Shown here one piece after another: positions 1 through 9,033 of a stretch of 64,000 nucleotides of DNA. A program made the translations under genes and the position numbers. Every line of letters starts with the position of its first letter. Position 1 is the stretch's first letter. The notes under the pieces are model-generated. The model saw nothing but the letters and a program-made list of their open reading frames with translations, searched no databases and was not told the DNA's origin. Source of the stretch: an uncultured Burkholderiales bacterium (GTDB lineage Bacteria; Pseudomonadota; Gammaproteobacteria; Burkholderiales; Burkholderiaceae_C); contig CAIZHQ010000013.1 of the NCBI GenBank assembly GCA_903932865.1, positions 1 through 64,000 of the forward strand. The letters are read 5' to 3'.

Positions 1-27
1 GGGATGGGCGTGTGCCACGCCCATCCC
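1..27. repeat. Perfect inverted repeat at window edge
   Basis: Two 12-base arms (1-12 and 16-27) pair perfectly around a 3-base loop. The structure lies just downstream of the minus-strand glutathione transferase gene, so it may be that gene's terminator. Any T-tract on that strand would fall outside the window, so termination cannot be confirmed. Confidence 0.5.
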
Positions 28-42
28 CCACGGGTTGGGCTC

Positions 43-693
43 CTACAAAAAATTTGCGGGTTCTGGCCAGGGCGCATGCTTGTGCATGATGGCCTGGAAC
101 AGATCTGAAGCTTCAAATTTGGTCAGCCAAGACGCCAATGCAGGCCACGGCTGCGCTGCAAACCATGTCGGATCGGTGTGGGCATATTGCCGTACAAAGG
201 GGGCGATGGCCGCATCGGACAGGCCGAAGTGCTCGCCAGCCAATTCAGGCTGTGCGCGAAGCCGCGCATCCAGCGTGTGCAACCAAATTGCCGCCGCATC
301 GCGGTCGGCCACACCACTCTCCAAATGCGAGCGGTTGGGGTATTTGAAGCGGTCCAGTTGCTGCTTGAAAGGCCCGTCGTTGTGCGCGATCAGCGCCAGC
401 GCATCGGCCATGCCCGCATCCGACGCAGGCAACCAGCCCAGTGGGTCGTGCTGGCGCAGGGCCCAGAACATGATGTCCAGACTTTGCTCCAGCACTTTGC
501 TGCCCGCAGCCCCGGGCAGCCACAACACCGGCACCGTGCCTTTGGGCGACAGACTCAGCAGGTGGGCCGGTTTGTTTTTCAACACCACTTCGCGGTGTTC
601 GGTGGCCATGCCGCTGGCGTGCAGCGCCAGGCGTGCCCGCATGGCGTAAGGGCAGCGGCGAAACGTGTACAAAACGGGCAGGGAGTTGACCAT
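43..693 (-). CDS. Glutathione S-transferase family protein
   Basis: A 216-residue protein of usual GST length. The N-terminal thioredoxin fold shows CPYAMRAR (Cys14), the family's active-site region near the first helix. It is followed by the cis-proline segment TVPVLW near residue 55 and an LEQS motif that contacts glutathione. The rest is an all-helical C-terminal domain. It is expected to be cytosolic and to conjugate or reduce electrophiles with glutathione; the substrate cannot be told. The ATG at 691-693 was chosen because it places the beta-strand LPVLYTF at the N-terminus as in the family. The gene stands alone, divergent from the dienelactone hydrolase-like gene. Confidence 0.88.
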   Translation of the reverse strand: MVNSLPVLYTFRRCPYAMRARLALHASGMATEHREVVLKNKPAHLLSLSPKGTVPVLWLPGAAGSKVLEQSLDIMFWALRQHDPLGWLPASDAGMADALALIAHNDGPFKQQLDRFKYPNRSHLESGVADRDAAAIWLHTLDARLRAQPELAGEHFGLSDAAIAPFVRQYAHTDPTWFAAQPWPALASWLTKFEASDLFQAIMHKHAPWPEPANFL

Positions 694-737
694 CCCGCCA
701 GTTTAAATCGTCGCCCGGCTGCAAGCCCGATGCACCT

Positions 738-767
738 GTGTCAAGATAAGCGTCCTCTTTTTGACAC
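738..767 (+). repeat. Inverted repeat in leader of dienelactone hydrolase gene
   Basis: Arms GTGTCAA (738-744) and TTGACAC (761-767) match perfectly, separated by 16 bases. The right arm ends where the ribosome binding site GGAGA (768-772) begins. It could be a regulator site or a leader hairpin limiting translation; no function is shown. Confidence 0.35.
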
Positions 768-778
768 GGAGACCTGTC

Positions 779-1675
779 TTGAACAACGACCTGATGAACG
801 ATGCCCAAGCCCTTTTGGGCGGCCGCATGGACGCCAGCGGCACCACCCGCCGCGTGGCCTTGCAAGCGGCTCTGGGTGTGGGTTATGCCGCAGCCGCCAT
901 GCCCATCATGGCGCAGACCGCCATCAAAACCCCTTTGACTGGCTTGGTCTCGGGCGAAGTGACCATCGAAGTGAATGGCTTCAAGATGCCCGCTTACCGC
1001 AGCGCACCGGCAGGCAAGACCGGTTTGCCGGTGGTGTTGGTGATTTCCGAGATTTTTGGCGTGCACGAATACATCGCCGATGTCACGCGCCGCTTGGCTC
1101 AGGCCGGTTACCTGGCCATTGCGCCAGAATTGTTTGTGCGCCAGGGTGACCCCAACGAGTACGGTGAAATCGCCAAGTTGCAGGCCGAAATCATTTCCAA
1201 GGTGCCAGATGCTCAGGTGATGGGTGATTTGGATGCGACCGTGGCTTGGGCCGCAGCCAACGGCGGCAACACGGACAAGCTGGCGATCACCGGCTTTTGC
1301 TGGGGAGGTCGCATCACCTGGTTGTATGCGGCGCACCAGCCCAAGCTCAAGGCCGGTGTGGCTTGGTATGGTCGACTGGTGGGCAATGCCACGGTGCAAA
1401 CGCCCGCATACCCGCTGGCATTGGTGGGCCAACTCAAGGCACCGGTGCTGGGTTTGTACGGCGCGGCCGACACCGGCATCCCCCTTGACACAGTGGATAA
1501 GATGAAAGAAGCATTGGCCCAAGGGCCTGCAGCGGCCAAAGCCAGTGAGTTCGTGGTTTATCCTGAGGCTCCGCACGCGTTTCATGCCGATTACCGTGGC
1601 AGCTACCGAAAGGCCGCTGCAGAAGACGGCTGGCAACGCTTGCTGGCCTGGCTCAAACGCCAGGGTGTGGCTTGA
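779..1675 (+). CDS. Dienelactone hydrolase family protein, probably exported
   Basis: A 298-residue alpha/beta hydrolase. The nucleophile elbow GFCWGG carries the cysteine typical of dienelactone hydrolases. An Asp in GAADTGI and a His in APHAFHADY complete a Cys-Asp-His triad. The N-terminus has a twin-arginine stretch (TRRVALQ) followed by a hydrophobic run ending AQ, suggesting Tat export. The TTG at 779 is favoured because GGAGA lies six bases upstream; an in-frame TTG at 761 and ATG at 794 are alternatives. Family members hydrolyse dienelactones and other esters or lactones; the substrate here is unknown. Three hairpins follow the gene. Confidence 0.85.
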   Translation: MNNDLMNDAQALLGGRMDASGTTRRVALQAALGVGYAAAAMPIMAQTAIKTPLTGLVSGEVTIEVNGFKMPAYRSAPAGKTGLPVVLVISEIFGVHEYIADVTRRLAQAGYLAIAPELFVRQGDPNEYGEIAKLQAEIISKVPDAQVMGDLDATVAWAAANGGNTDKLAITGFCWGGRITWLYAAHQPKLKAGVAWYGRLVGNATVQTPAYPLALVGQLKAPVLGLYGAADTGIPLDTVDKMKEALAQGPAAAKASEFVVYPEAPHAFHADYRGSYRKAAAEDGWQRLLAWLKRQGVA

Positions 1676-1694
1676 GTTTTTAAATGGCAAAAAG

Positions 1695-1774
1695 CGCCCT
1701 TCTGGGCGTGCGCGCTGAAAACCTGCCCTTCAGGGCGATAACTTTGAAAACCGCCCTTTGGGGCGGTTTGTTTT
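1695..1774 (+). terminator. Triple GCCC/GGGC hairpin, last one a terminator
   Basis: Three successive short hairpins with arms CGCCC/GGGCG or GCCC/GGGC occur at 1695-1708, 1725-1736 and 1750-1767. The last (ACCGCCC/GGGCGGT) is followed by TTGTTTT and is a good rho-independent terminator for the upstream hydrolase gene. Confidence 0.75.
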
Positions 1775-1799
1775 GGCGTGCAAGGCAATTCGTGGACTG

Positions 1800-2639
1800 A
1801 TGATGACTTTTTTGGCGATTTTGATGGGCACTTTGGTGGCGGGCATCGGCAGCGTCTGGTTGGCCGCTTGGTTGAGTTTTGGCGTGCTCAGCCGCTACAC
1901 CCAGCACATGCTCAGCCTAGCCGCCGGGGCCTTGCTGGCCACAGCTTTTTTGCACTTGCTGCCCGAGGCCTTTGAAAGCGAAGCCGGGGCCCACGCCTTG
2001 TTCATGACCTTGCTCATCGGCCTGGTGTTCTTCTTTTTGCTCGACAAGGCTGAGCTGTGGCACCACGGGCACGAACATGGCCACGGCCACGGCCATGACG
2101 GCCACGGGCATGGGGATGCACAGGCCTCAGGCCATGACCACAAAGCGCATGGCCACCCACATGCGCACCATGCCGAAGAGAAAGTGCGCGGTCAATGGGC
2201 CGTGCTCGCGGGCGACAGCGTTCATTGCTTTGGCGACGGCATCCTGATCGCCTCGGCCTTCATCGCCGACATGCACCTCGGCGTGATCGCGGCCCTGGCC
2301 GTGTTGGCGCACGAAGTGCCTCACCACATGGGCGATCTGGCTGTTTTGCGCCAGGGCAGCAGCAGCCGCCAGGCGGCCATCGTCAAGGTGTCGATGGCCG
2401 GTGCCATCACCGCTTTCGGCGGGGCGGTGGGTTATGTGCTGGTCGATGCCCTGCACGACTGGCTGCCGTATTTCCTGGTGGTGGCCAGCAGCAGCTTCGT
2501 CTACGTGGCCTTGGCCGATTTGATTCCGCAGCTGCAAAAACGCCTGTCCGCACGCGAGACGGCTGCCCAAATTCTTTGGCTAGGCTTGGGCATGGGGATG
2601 GTGTTGCTGGTCAGCAGTTTGGCGGGGCACCAGCACTGA
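1800..2639 (+). CDS. ZIP family metal transporter
   Basis: A 279-residue inner-membrane protein with multiple hydrophobic helices. A long histidine-rich loop (about residues 87-126, dominated by HG and HGHG units) is typical of ZIP transporters and likely binds metal. The signature HEVPHHMGD near residue 170 lies in a membrane helix that forms the metal site, preceded by HCFGDG in the previous helix. Members move zinc or other divalent metals into the cytosol. The ATG at 1800 is used because an earlier start at 1758 would lie inside the preceding terminator; ATG 1803 is equally possible. Convergent with the sulfurtransferase gene, ten bases away. Confidence 0.88.
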   Translation: MMTFLAILMGTLVAGIGSVWLAAWLSFGVLSRYTQHMLSLAAGALLATAFLHLLPEAFESEAGAHALFMTLLIGLVFFFLLDKAELWHHGHEHGHGHGHDGHGHGDAQASGHDHKAHGHPHAHHAEEKVRGQWAVLAGDSVHCFGDGILIASAFIADMHLGVIAALAVLAHEVPHHMGDLAVLRQGSSSRQAAIVKVSMAGAITAFGGAVGYVLVDALHDWLPYFLVVASSSFVYVALADLIPQLQKRLSARETAAQILWLGLGMGMVLLVSSLAGHQH

Positions 2640-2648
2640 GTTGAGCGT

Positions 2649-3506
2649 TCAGCCCTTGGCGCAGGGCAGACCGGGCGTGCGGCACCACTCGCTCCAGCTG
2701 CCGGCATATAGCGCAGTGGGGCCGAAACCGGCCAACTCCATCGCCATCAAATTGGGCACAGCCGTCACGCCAGATCCGCAGTGGTGCACCACGCTGCGGG
2801 CAGGGCGTCCAGCGAGTACCCGGTCCCATTCGGCTTTGAGCAGTTCCGGGCTTTTGAAACGGCCGTCTTCTGTGAAGTTCTCGGCAAAAGGTCGGTTGAT
2901 GGCGCCTGGAATGTGGCCTGCCACGGGGTCCAGTGGTTCCACTTCGCCCCGATAACGGGCTCCGGCGCGGGCATCGACCACGGTTTGCGTGGGCTGACCC
3001 AAGTGGGCTGTCACCGTGTGGGTGAGCACCAACTGGCGCAGCGGTGCTTTCAATTCAAATGACGCTGGCGCAGGCGGTGTGAAGGGGCCCGATTCGCAGG
3101 CCCCGCCGGCATCCTTCCAGGCCTGCAAGCCTCCGTCCAGCACGGCCACAGCCTCGTGGCCCAACCATTTGAGCATCCACCACAAACGACCGCAGTAGGC
3201 GCTTTTGTTGCGGTCGTACACCACGACCTGCATGCCGTTGTCTACCCCCAGACTGCCCAGCCATTGGGCCACGGCCTCACGCTGAGGCAAGGGGTGTCGA
3301 CCGCCATTCACGGCCAGGCTTTCCTCGTGCGTGCTCAGGTTCTTGTCTAGGTTGGCGGGCAAGGCGCCTGCGATGCGCACGTCTGCAAAAAAGCCACCCG
3401 CCAGCTCGGGTTGCATCAGGTCAAAACTGCAGTCAAAAATGGCGCAGGGGGTGCCTTGCGCCAGCAGGGTTTGCAATTGGGGGGCGTTGATCAGCAGGGT
3501 GTACAT
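2649..3506 (-). CDS. sseA: Sulfurtransferase (thiosulfate/3-mercaptopyruvate type)
   Basis: A 285-residue tandem rhodanese. The first domain is inactive and the second carries the catalytic Cys (about residue 243) in CGSGVT, the loop typical of 3-mercaptopyruvate sulfurtransferases rather than the CRKGVT of thiosulfate enzymes. It is expected to transfer sulfur from mercaptopyruvate or thiosulfate to thiol or cyanide acceptors in the cytosol. The ATG at 3504-3506 has GGAG eight bases upstream; a longer open frame to 3641 runs into the DMT gene and is ignored. It is the last gene of a minus-strand operon, 16 bases behind the transporter. Confidence 0.85.
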   Translation of the reverse strand: MYTLLINAPQLQTLLAQGTPCAIFDCSFDLMQPELAGGFFADVRIAGALPANLDKNLSTHEESLAVNGGRHPLPQREAVAQWLGSLGVDNGMQVVVYDRNKSAYCGRLWWMLKWLGHEAVAVLDGGLQAWKDAGGACESGPFTPPAPASFELKAPLRQLVLTHTVTAHLGQPTQTVVDARAGARYRGEVEPLDPVAGHIPGAINRPFAENFTEDGRFKSPELLKAEWDRVLAGRPARSVVHHCGSGVTAVPNLMAMELAGFGPTALYAGSWSEWCRTPGLPCAKG

Positions 3507-3522
3507 GGTGTGTCTCCAAGGT

Positions 3523-4410
3523 TCAGTGGTTTTCAGCGGGGGCGCTGGGCAGGGCACGGTTGCGCAGCACGGTGGAGGCGATACCGCTGGCCATGACGAG
3601 GGCCATGCCCAACCAGCCCATGAGCGGGATCTGGTCGCCAAACAGGATCAGGCCAAACAAGGCACCAAAAACAATGCCCGAATACTGCATGTTCGCCACC
3701 ACCAAGGTCGAGCCCCGGCTGTAGGCGTTGGTCATGCACAATTGTCCCAACGCGGCCAGCACGCCAATGGGCAGCAACCACAGCACGCTGGGCCACACCC
3801 ATGGACTCATGCCCGTGACCAGCATGAGCGCGGCGCCGACCACGGCAGTGCCGAGGGAGAAATAAAACACCGTGCGCGCTTCGGGCTCGTTCAGACGTCC
3901 CAAAGCGGCCACCTGCATGTAAGCCAAAGCCGCGATCAGGCCCGAGAGCAGACCGACGATGCCGGCAAACAACTGGTCTTGTTCGATGGTGGGGCGCAGC
4001 AGCAAGATGACACCGAAAAAACCTGCGATCACCGTCAGCACGATGGGCCCTTGCCGGGTCACGTCTTGCAGTTTGCCCATGACCAAAGTGCCGCCCACCA
4101 AAAATACCGCCACCCAGATGCTGCTCATGTAATTGAGTGTCATGGCGGTGGCCAGAGGCAGGTAGCCAATGGCGTAGAACCAGGCCGCCAGCGAGGTCAC
4201 GCCCACCACCGAGCGCCAAACGTGCATCGTGGGGATGGGCGTGCGCAAGGGGACGCCCTGAATTCGGCACAAGCTGGCCATGAAGAGCACGCCAATCAGG
4301 CCGCGAAAAAAAACCAGCTCGAAGGCGTGGAAATGGGCCGATGCAAATTTGACGCAAACCCCCATCATCGAAAAGAACAATGCTGCCAAGATCATCCAGG
4401 AGGCTTGCAT
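3523..4410 (-). CDS. DMT superfamily (EamA) transporter
   Basis: A 295-residue membrane protein with about ten hydrophobic helices arranged as two EamA repeats, beginning directly with a hydrophobic segment (MQASWMILAALFF). Drug/metabolite transporters of this type usually export metabolites or amino acids; the substrate cannot be read from sequence. The ATG at 4408-4410 is chosen because the longer frame upstream overlaps the Rieske gene in another frame. It lies 13 bases after the Rieske oxygenase stop and 16 bases before the sulfurtransferase start, so the three are probably co-transcribed. Confidence 0.85.
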   Translation of the reverse strand: MQASWMILAALFFSMMGVCVKFASAHFHAFELVFFRGLIGVLFMASLCRIQGVPLRTPIPTMHVWRSVVGVTSLAAWFYAIGYLPLATAMTLNYMSSIWVAVFLVGGTLVMGKLQDVTRQGPIVLTVIAGFFGVILLLRPTIEQDQLFAGIVGLLSGLIAALAYMQVAALGRLNEPEARTVFYFSLGTAVVGAALMLVTGMSPWVWPSVLWLLPIGVLAALGQLCMTNAYSRGSTLVVANMQYSGIVFGALFGLILFGDQIPLMGWLGMALVMASGIASTVLRNRALPSAPAENH

Positions 4411-4423
4411 CGTTGCCTTCGGT

Positions 4424-5551
4424 TCAGATGGCGCGCATCTGGCGGCGGTACCACTCATGGAAGTGCTGCATGCCGTCTTCCATGGGGCTTTGGTAGGGGC
4501 CCACTTCGTTGTCGCCGCGTGCCAGCAGCGCTTTGCGCCCTGCGTCCATGCGCTCGGCGATCTCATCGTCTTCGATGCAGGTTTCCATGTAGGCGGCCTG
4601 CTGGGCTTCGACGAATTCGCGCTCGAAAGCCACGATTTCTTCGGGGTAGTAAAACTCCACCATGTTCAGCGTTTTGCTGGGGCTGATCGGGTGCAAAGTG
4701 GACACCGTGAGCACATGCGGATACCACTCGACCATGATGTGCGGGTAATACGTTAGCCAGATCGCGCCGCGTTCGGGCAATTGGCCATTGCGGTATTTCA
4801 GCAGCACCTCGTGCCATTTTTTGTAGGTGTCCGAGCCGGGCTTGCCAAAGCCGCCCGACACGCCCACAGTCTGCACCGAATAGTGCTCCTTGAACTCCCA
4901 GCTCAGGTCGTCGCAAGTGACAAACTGGCCGAGCCCGGGATGGAAGGGGCCGACGTGGTAATCCTCTAAGTAGACCTCGATGAAGGTCTTCCAGTTGTAG
5001 TTGCACTCGTGCAGTTCCACGCGGTCGAGCGCGTAACCGTCAAAACTCAGTTGTGTGCGTGGCCCCATGCCTGCCAAATCCGTGGCAATGTCACGGCCGT
5101 TGTCCTCGAACAGCAAACCATTCCATTCTTGCAACGGGTAGTTGTTCAGGTTCAGGCAAGGGTCTTGGGCAAAGTGCGGCGCGCCCAGCAATTGGCCGCT
5201 GGGTGAATAGGTCCAACGGTGCAGTGGGCAAACGATGTTGCCGCCTGCGCTGCCCTTTTGCTGGGTGTTCAGGTTGCCCCGGCCGCTGAGCATCACGGCT
5301 TGGCGGTGGCGGCAGACATTCGAGACAAGCTCTACCCCACCGTGGGCGTTGCGCACCAAGGCTCGGCCTTCGGCCTCATGGGGCAGGGCGTAATAGTCCC
5401 CCGGTTGGGGAACGGCCAACTGGTGGCCCACATAGCGCGGGCCTTGCCGGAAGAGCGTGTTCAATTCGCGCTGGAACAGCGCTTCTTCGAAATAAGTGGA
5501 AACTGGTAGTTGGCTTGCGGCCTGCTGCAGTTGAAGACTTAAATCAGACAT
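4424..5551 (-). CDS. Rieske aromatic ring-hydroxylating oxygenase, alpha subunit
   Basis: A 375-residue Rieske non-heme iron oxygenase. The Rieske [2Fe-2S] site is complete: C80-x-H82 (CRHR) and C108-x2-H111 (CPLH). The catalytic domain has the mononuclear iron motif EDYHVGPFHPG, with His199 and His204. The family uses electrons from a separate reductase to hydroxylate aromatic or quaternary amine substrates; no reductase or beta subunit gene is adjacent. The specific substrate is unknown. It is the first gene of a minus-strand operon with a DMT transporter and a sulfurtransferase. The ATG at 5549-5551 begins a helical N-terminus typical of the family. Confidence 0.88.
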   Translation of the reverse strand: MSDLSLQLQQAASQLPVSTYFEEALFQRELNTLFRQGPRYVGHQLAVPQPGDYYALPHEAEGRALVRNAHGGVELVSNVCRHRQAVMLSGRGNLNTQQKGSAGGNIVCPLHRWTYSPSGQLLGAPHFAQDPCLNLNNYPLQEWNGLLFEDNGRDIATDLAGMGPRTQLSFDGYALDRVELHECNYNWKTFIEVYLEDYHVGPFHPGLGQFVTCDDLSWEFKEHYSVQTVGVSGGFGKPGSDTYKKWHEVLLKYRNGQLPERGAIWLTYYPHIMVEWYPHVLTVSTLHPISPSKTLNMVEFYYPEEIVAFEREFVEAQQAAYMETCIEDDEIAERMDAGRKALLARGDNEVGPYQSPMEDGMQHFHEWYRRQMRAI

Positions 5552-5646
5552 GGGTGACCTGACCTAGAGACTCCCCCTATGAAGGGGCAGGAACAAAGCG
5601 CTGTATTCAAGGAAAACGGCGCAAAAATGACAAGGATACCCTGTCG

Positions 5647-5802
5647 ATGAGCCGCGATTCTAACCCGGGGTCGCCACCTATTTGGGCATGGAATGCCATT
5701 CCGTTGGAAAGCCTGGGCCTGATGCTGAGCCAGATCAAACAGTCCATCCCCCCGAGGCGCGATGACTTGACGGGACCAACCGTCAGCCAAGGCCAGTCTT
5801 AA
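5647..5802 (+). CDS. Possible small protein, 51 aa, upstream of xseB
   Basis: A short open frame starting at ATG 5647 with AAGGA about ten bases upstream and ending at TAA 5800-5802, 33 bases before xseB. The product contains a tryptophan-rich stretch (IWAWNAIPLESLGLML) and a basic PPRRDD segment. Its position ahead of the xseB-ispA-dxs operon would let it be the first gene of that operon. I do not recognise the family and there is no motif to assign function; it may be a chance frame. Confidence 0.4.
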   Translation: MSRDSNPGSPPIWAWNAIPLESLGLMLSQIKQSIPPRRDDLTGPTVSQGQS

Positions 5803-5835
5803 AGCCTAAAATCACTTTTTTTGCCGGAAGATCCC

Positions 5836-6090
5836 ATGCCCAAGGCTGTTCAACCTGACCTCGCCGATGCCGTTGTGGCTAATCTGCCCGCCACTTACGA
5901 AGCGGCTTTGTTGGAGCTGGAAACTTTGGTGGGGCAACTCGAGTCGGGGCAAATGCCTTTGGACCAGCTGTTGACGGGCTACCAGCGCGGCGCTGTGTTG
6001 CTCGCTTTTTGCCGTGACAAGCTCAAAGCCGTCGAAGACCAAATTCAGGTCTTGGATGGCGGACAACTCAAACCGTGGAGTGGCGCATGA
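5836..6090 (+). CDS. xseB: Exodeoxyribonuclease VII small subunit
   Basis: An 84-residue protein matching the usual size of XseB, with the family's [20 protein letters not shown] start of the helical hairpin and the later CRDKL segment. It binds in several copies to XseA to form exonuclease VII, which degrades single-stranded DNA from both ends; xseA is not in this window. The ATG at 5836 has GGAAG seven bases upstream, preferred over a TTG at 5821. Its stop overlaps the ispA start (ATGA), showing translational coupling in an xseB-ispA-dxs operon common in proteobacteria. Confidence 0.93.
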   Translation: MPKAVQPDLADAVVANLPATYEAALLELETLVGQLESGQMPLDQLLTGYQRGAVLLAFCRDKLKAVEDQIQVLDGGQLKPWSGA

Positions 6091-6992
6091 GCCAGTTGGA
6101 CCTCAAAACATGGATGCAGCCGCACCTCGAGCGTGTTGAACATGCCTTGTCTGAAGGCATTGAGGCCCACTCACCCGCCGCTTTGGGCGAGGCCATGCGC
6201 TACGCTGTCCTGGACGGCGGCAAGCGATTGCGACCCTTGCTGGTGCTGGCCACAGCCGAGGCGGTGGGCAATGCTTCCAGCGGCCCGGCCGCTCTCAATG
6301 CCGCTTGTGCCATCGAATTGATCCACGCTTATTCTTTGGTGCACGACGACATGCCCTGCATGGACAACGATGTTCTGCGGCGCGGTAAGCCCACGGTGCA
6401 TGTGCAGTTTGGCGAGGCGCAAGCCCTGCTGGCCGGTGACGCTTTGCAGACCTTGGCTTTTGAAATGCTCACCCCCCAAGACGCCAGCGTGAGCGCCGCG
6501 GAACAAGCGGCATGCGTGGGCCTGCTGGCCCGGGCTTCGGGCTACCAAGGTATGGCCGGAGGCCAAGCGATTGACCTGGCCAGTGTGGGGCAGCGATTGA
6601 CGGAGGACCAACTGCGCCAGATGCACCGCCTCAAAACAGGGGCGCTGCTTTTGTGCAGCGTACAGATGGGCGCGGCCTGCGTGCCGGGTGTTCCAGCCCC
6701 AGTTCAATCGGCGCTCCAGCGCTTTGGCGAGGTCCTGGGCCTGGCCTTTCAGGTGGTAGACGATGTGTTGGATGTGACCGCCGATTCGGTCACCCTGGGC
6801 AAAACGGCGGGCAAGGACGAAGCCGCCGACAAACCCACGTACGTGGCGCTGATGGGGCTGGACGCGGCCAAAGCCTATGCCGACGCTTTGGCCACTCAGG
6901 CCATGCAGGCACTGGCCGACACCGGCTTGACCGAGACCCGTTTGGCCGCTTTGCGTGCCCTGACCGCCATGGTGGTCAACAGAAACAACTGA
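6087..6992 (+). CDS. ispA: (2E,6E)-farnesyl diphosphate synthase
   Basis: A 301-residue polyprenyl synthetase. It condenses isopentenyl diphosphate with dimethylallyl and geranyl diphosphate to make farnesyl diphosphate in the cytosol. The first aspartate-rich motif DDMPCMDND starts at residue 87 and the second, DDVLD, at residue 225; both bind magnesium-diphosphate. The GKRLRP motif near residue 45 is also present. The start ATG at 6087 overlaps the xseB stop, and the gene is followed one base later by dxs, so precursor and prenyl synthesis are coupled in one operon. Confidence 0.95.
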   Translation: MSQLDLKTWMQPHLERVEHALSEGIEAHSPAALGEAMRYAVLDGGKRLRPLLVLATAEAVGNASSGPAALNAACAIELIHAYSLVHDDMPCMDNDVLRRGKPTVHVQFGEAQALLAGDALQTLAFEMLTPQDASVSAAEQAACVGLLARASGYQGMAGGQAIDLASVGQRLTEDQLRQMHRLKTGALLLCSVQMGAACVPGVPAPVQSALQRFGEVLGLAFQVVDDVLDVTADSVTLGKTAGKDEAADKPTYVALMGLDAAKAYADALATQAMQALADTGLTETRLAALRALTAMVVNRNN

Positions 6993-6993
6993 C

Positions 6994-8841
6994 ATGACCG
7001 ATTTGCTCAAGAACATCGATGCCCCTGCCGATCTGCGCCGCCTGCAACGCTCAGAATTACCCCAATTGGCCGGCGAGTTGCGCCAGTGCGTGCTGGACAA
7101 CGTGTCCAAAACCGGCGGGCACCTGAGCTCCAACCTGGGCACGGTGGAGTTGACGGTGGCTTTGCACTATGTGTTCAACACGCCCGAAGACCGAATCGTT
7201 TGGGATGTGGGTCATCAGACCTACCCGCACAAAATCCTCACGGGACGGCGCGAACGCATGCCCACACTTCGTCAGTTTGACGGCTTATCGGGATTTCCGC
7301 GCCGCGATGAGAGCGAATACGACACCTTTGGCACCGCCCACTCGTCCACCAGCATTTCGGCCGCTTTGGGCATGGCCGTGGCCGCGCGCCAAAAAGGCGA
7401 GTCTCGCCACGCGATTGCGGTGATTGGCGACGGGGCCATGACGGCGGGCATGGCCTTTGAAGCGCTGAACAACGCGGGCGTTGAGGAATGTAAATTGCTG
7501 GTGATCTTGAACGACAACGACATGTCGATCAGCCCTCCCGTGGGCGCGCTCAACCGCTACCTGGCGCAACTGATGAGCGGGCGTTTTTATTCGGCTGCGA
7601 AGGCCGGGGCCAAGAATGTGCTGAAAAACGCCCCGCCTCTGTTTGAGTTGGCCAAGCGACTGGAAGAACACGCCAAGGGCATGGTGGTGCCCGCCACGCT
7701 GTTCGAAAAATTCGGCTTCAACTACATCGGCCCGATCGATGGTCACGACCTGGAGTCGCTGATCCCGACGCTGGAAAACATCAAGCATCTGAGCGGCCCA
7801 CAGTTTTTGCATGTGGTGACCAAAAAAGGCCAAGGCTACGACAAGGCCGAAGCCGACCCGGTGGCCTACCACGGCCCCGGCAAGTTTGACCCGAGTGTGG
7901 GCCTGGTGCCTGCGCTCACCCCTGCCAAAACCACCTTCACCCAGGTGTTTGGCCAGTGGCTGTGCGACATGGCCGAGAAAGACCTGCGATTGGTGGGCAT
8001 CACGCCCGCCATGCGCGAAGGCTCGGGCATGGTGGCATTCCACCAGCGCTTTCCCAAGCGTTATTACGACGTGGGCATTGCCGAACAGCATGCGGTGACC
8101 TTTGCCGCCGGCTTGGCCTGCGAGGGACTCAAACCAGTGGTAGCGATTTACTCCACCTTTTTGCAGCGCGGCTACGACCAACTCATCCACGATGTGGCGC
8201 TGCAAAACCTGCCGGTGGTGTTTGCGATCGACCGCGCTGGTCTGGTGGGGGCCGACGGAGCCACCCACGCGGGGGCTTATGACATCGCCTACATCCGCTG
8301 CATTCCCAACATGAGCCTGGCCTGCCCGGCCGACGAGCGTGAGTGTCGCCAACTGCTCAGCACCGCTTACGCGCAAAACCACCCGGTGGCGGTGCGTTAC
8401 CCGCGTGGGGCTGGCGTGGGCACTGAGCCCGGCCGCGATCTGGACACCTTGCCCTTTGGCAAGGGCGAAGTGCGCCGGCAAGGCGAAAAATTGGCCATCT
8501 TGGCCTTTGGCACCTTGCTGGCCCCTGCCTTGCAGGCCGCTGAAAAGCTCAACGCCACCGTGGTCAATATGCGCTGGGTCAAGCCACTGGATGTCGACTT
8601 GCTGGCGAACATTGCGCAAAGCCACGAGCACCTGGTGACGGTGGAAGAGGGCTGCGTTATGGGCGGCGCGGGCAGCGCGGTGGGCGAGGCCTTGCAAGCT
8701 TCAGGTCTGGTGCGCCCCTTGTTGCAGTTGGGTTTTGCCGATGAATTCATCGAACACGGCGATCCGGCCAAGTTGCTGGCACTGCAAGGCTTGGATGCTG
8801 AGGGCATCGAATATTCTGTGCGCCAACGCTGGGGCGAGTAA
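6994..8841 (+). CDS. dxs: 1-deoxy-D-xylulose-5-phosphate synthase
   Basis: A 615-residue thiamine-diphosphate enzyme of usual DXS length that condenses pyruvate and glyceraldehyde 3-phosphate, the first step of the MEP isoprenoid pathway. The TPP-binding motif starts at [18 protein letters not shown] and ends in the ND of LNDNDMS. The central transketolase domain carries the [10 protein letters not shown] segment with the catalytic glutamate, and a C-terminal transketolase domain follows. The ATG at 6994 lies one base after ispA. An AT-rich inverted repeat and no clear T-tract terminator follow the gene. Confidence 0.96.
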   Translation: MTDLLKNIDAPADLRRLQRSELPQLAGELRQCVLDNVSKTGGHLSSNLGTVELTVALHYVFNTPEDRIVWDVGHQTYPHKILTGRRERMPTLRQFDGLSGFPRRDESEYDTFGTAHSSTSISAALGMAVAARQKGESRHAIAVIGDGAMTAGMAFEALNNAGVEECKLLVILNDNDMSISPPVGALNRYLAQLMSGRFYSAAKAGAKNVLKNAPPLFELAKRLEEHAKGMVVPATLFEKFGFNYIGPIDGHDLESLIPTLENIKHLSGPQFLHVVTKKGQGYDKAEADPVAYHGPGKFDPSVGLVPALTPAKTTFTQVFGQWLCDMAEKDLRLVGITPAMREGSGMVAFHQRFPKRYYDVGIAEQHAVTFAAGLACEGLKPVVAIYSTFLQRGYDQLIHDVALQNLPVVFAIDRAGLVGADGATHAGAYDIAYIRCIPNMSLACPADERECRQLLSTAYAQNHPVAVRYPRGAGVGTEPGRDLDTLPFGKGEVRRQGEKLAILAFGTLLAPALQAAEKLNATVVNMRWVKPLDVDLLANIAQSHEHLVTVEEGCVMGGAGSAVGEALQASGLVRPLLQLGFADEFIEHGDPAKLLALQGLDAEGIEYSVRQRWGE

Positions 8842-8894
8842 GCCGATCTCGAGGGAGCTTGTACGCATGTCCTGAGGATGTTGTTGTTGCCAAA

Positions 8895-8927
8895 TACCCT
8901 TTAAATTTAATGGTTTAAAAAAGGGTA
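8895..8927. repeat. AT-rich inverted repeat upstream of TRAP binding-protein gene
   Basis: Arms TACCCTTT (8895-8902) and AAAGGGTA (8920-8927) flank an AT-rich centre. A second GC hairpin (AACCCC/GGGGTT) follows immediately, and a TACAAT hexamer at 8957-8962 resembles a -10 box for the TRAP gene. The repeat may be a regulator site or part of the dxs 3' end; neither is shown. Confidence 0.4.
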
Positions 8928-9033
8928 AACCCCTGTCTTTGGGGGTTCTGCAGTTTCCTACAATAGCCATCGACTTGTGAGTCAATGCCCGGAAGTCTCG
9001 GGTGTGTCTTTAATCTTCAACAGGAGTCCGTTC

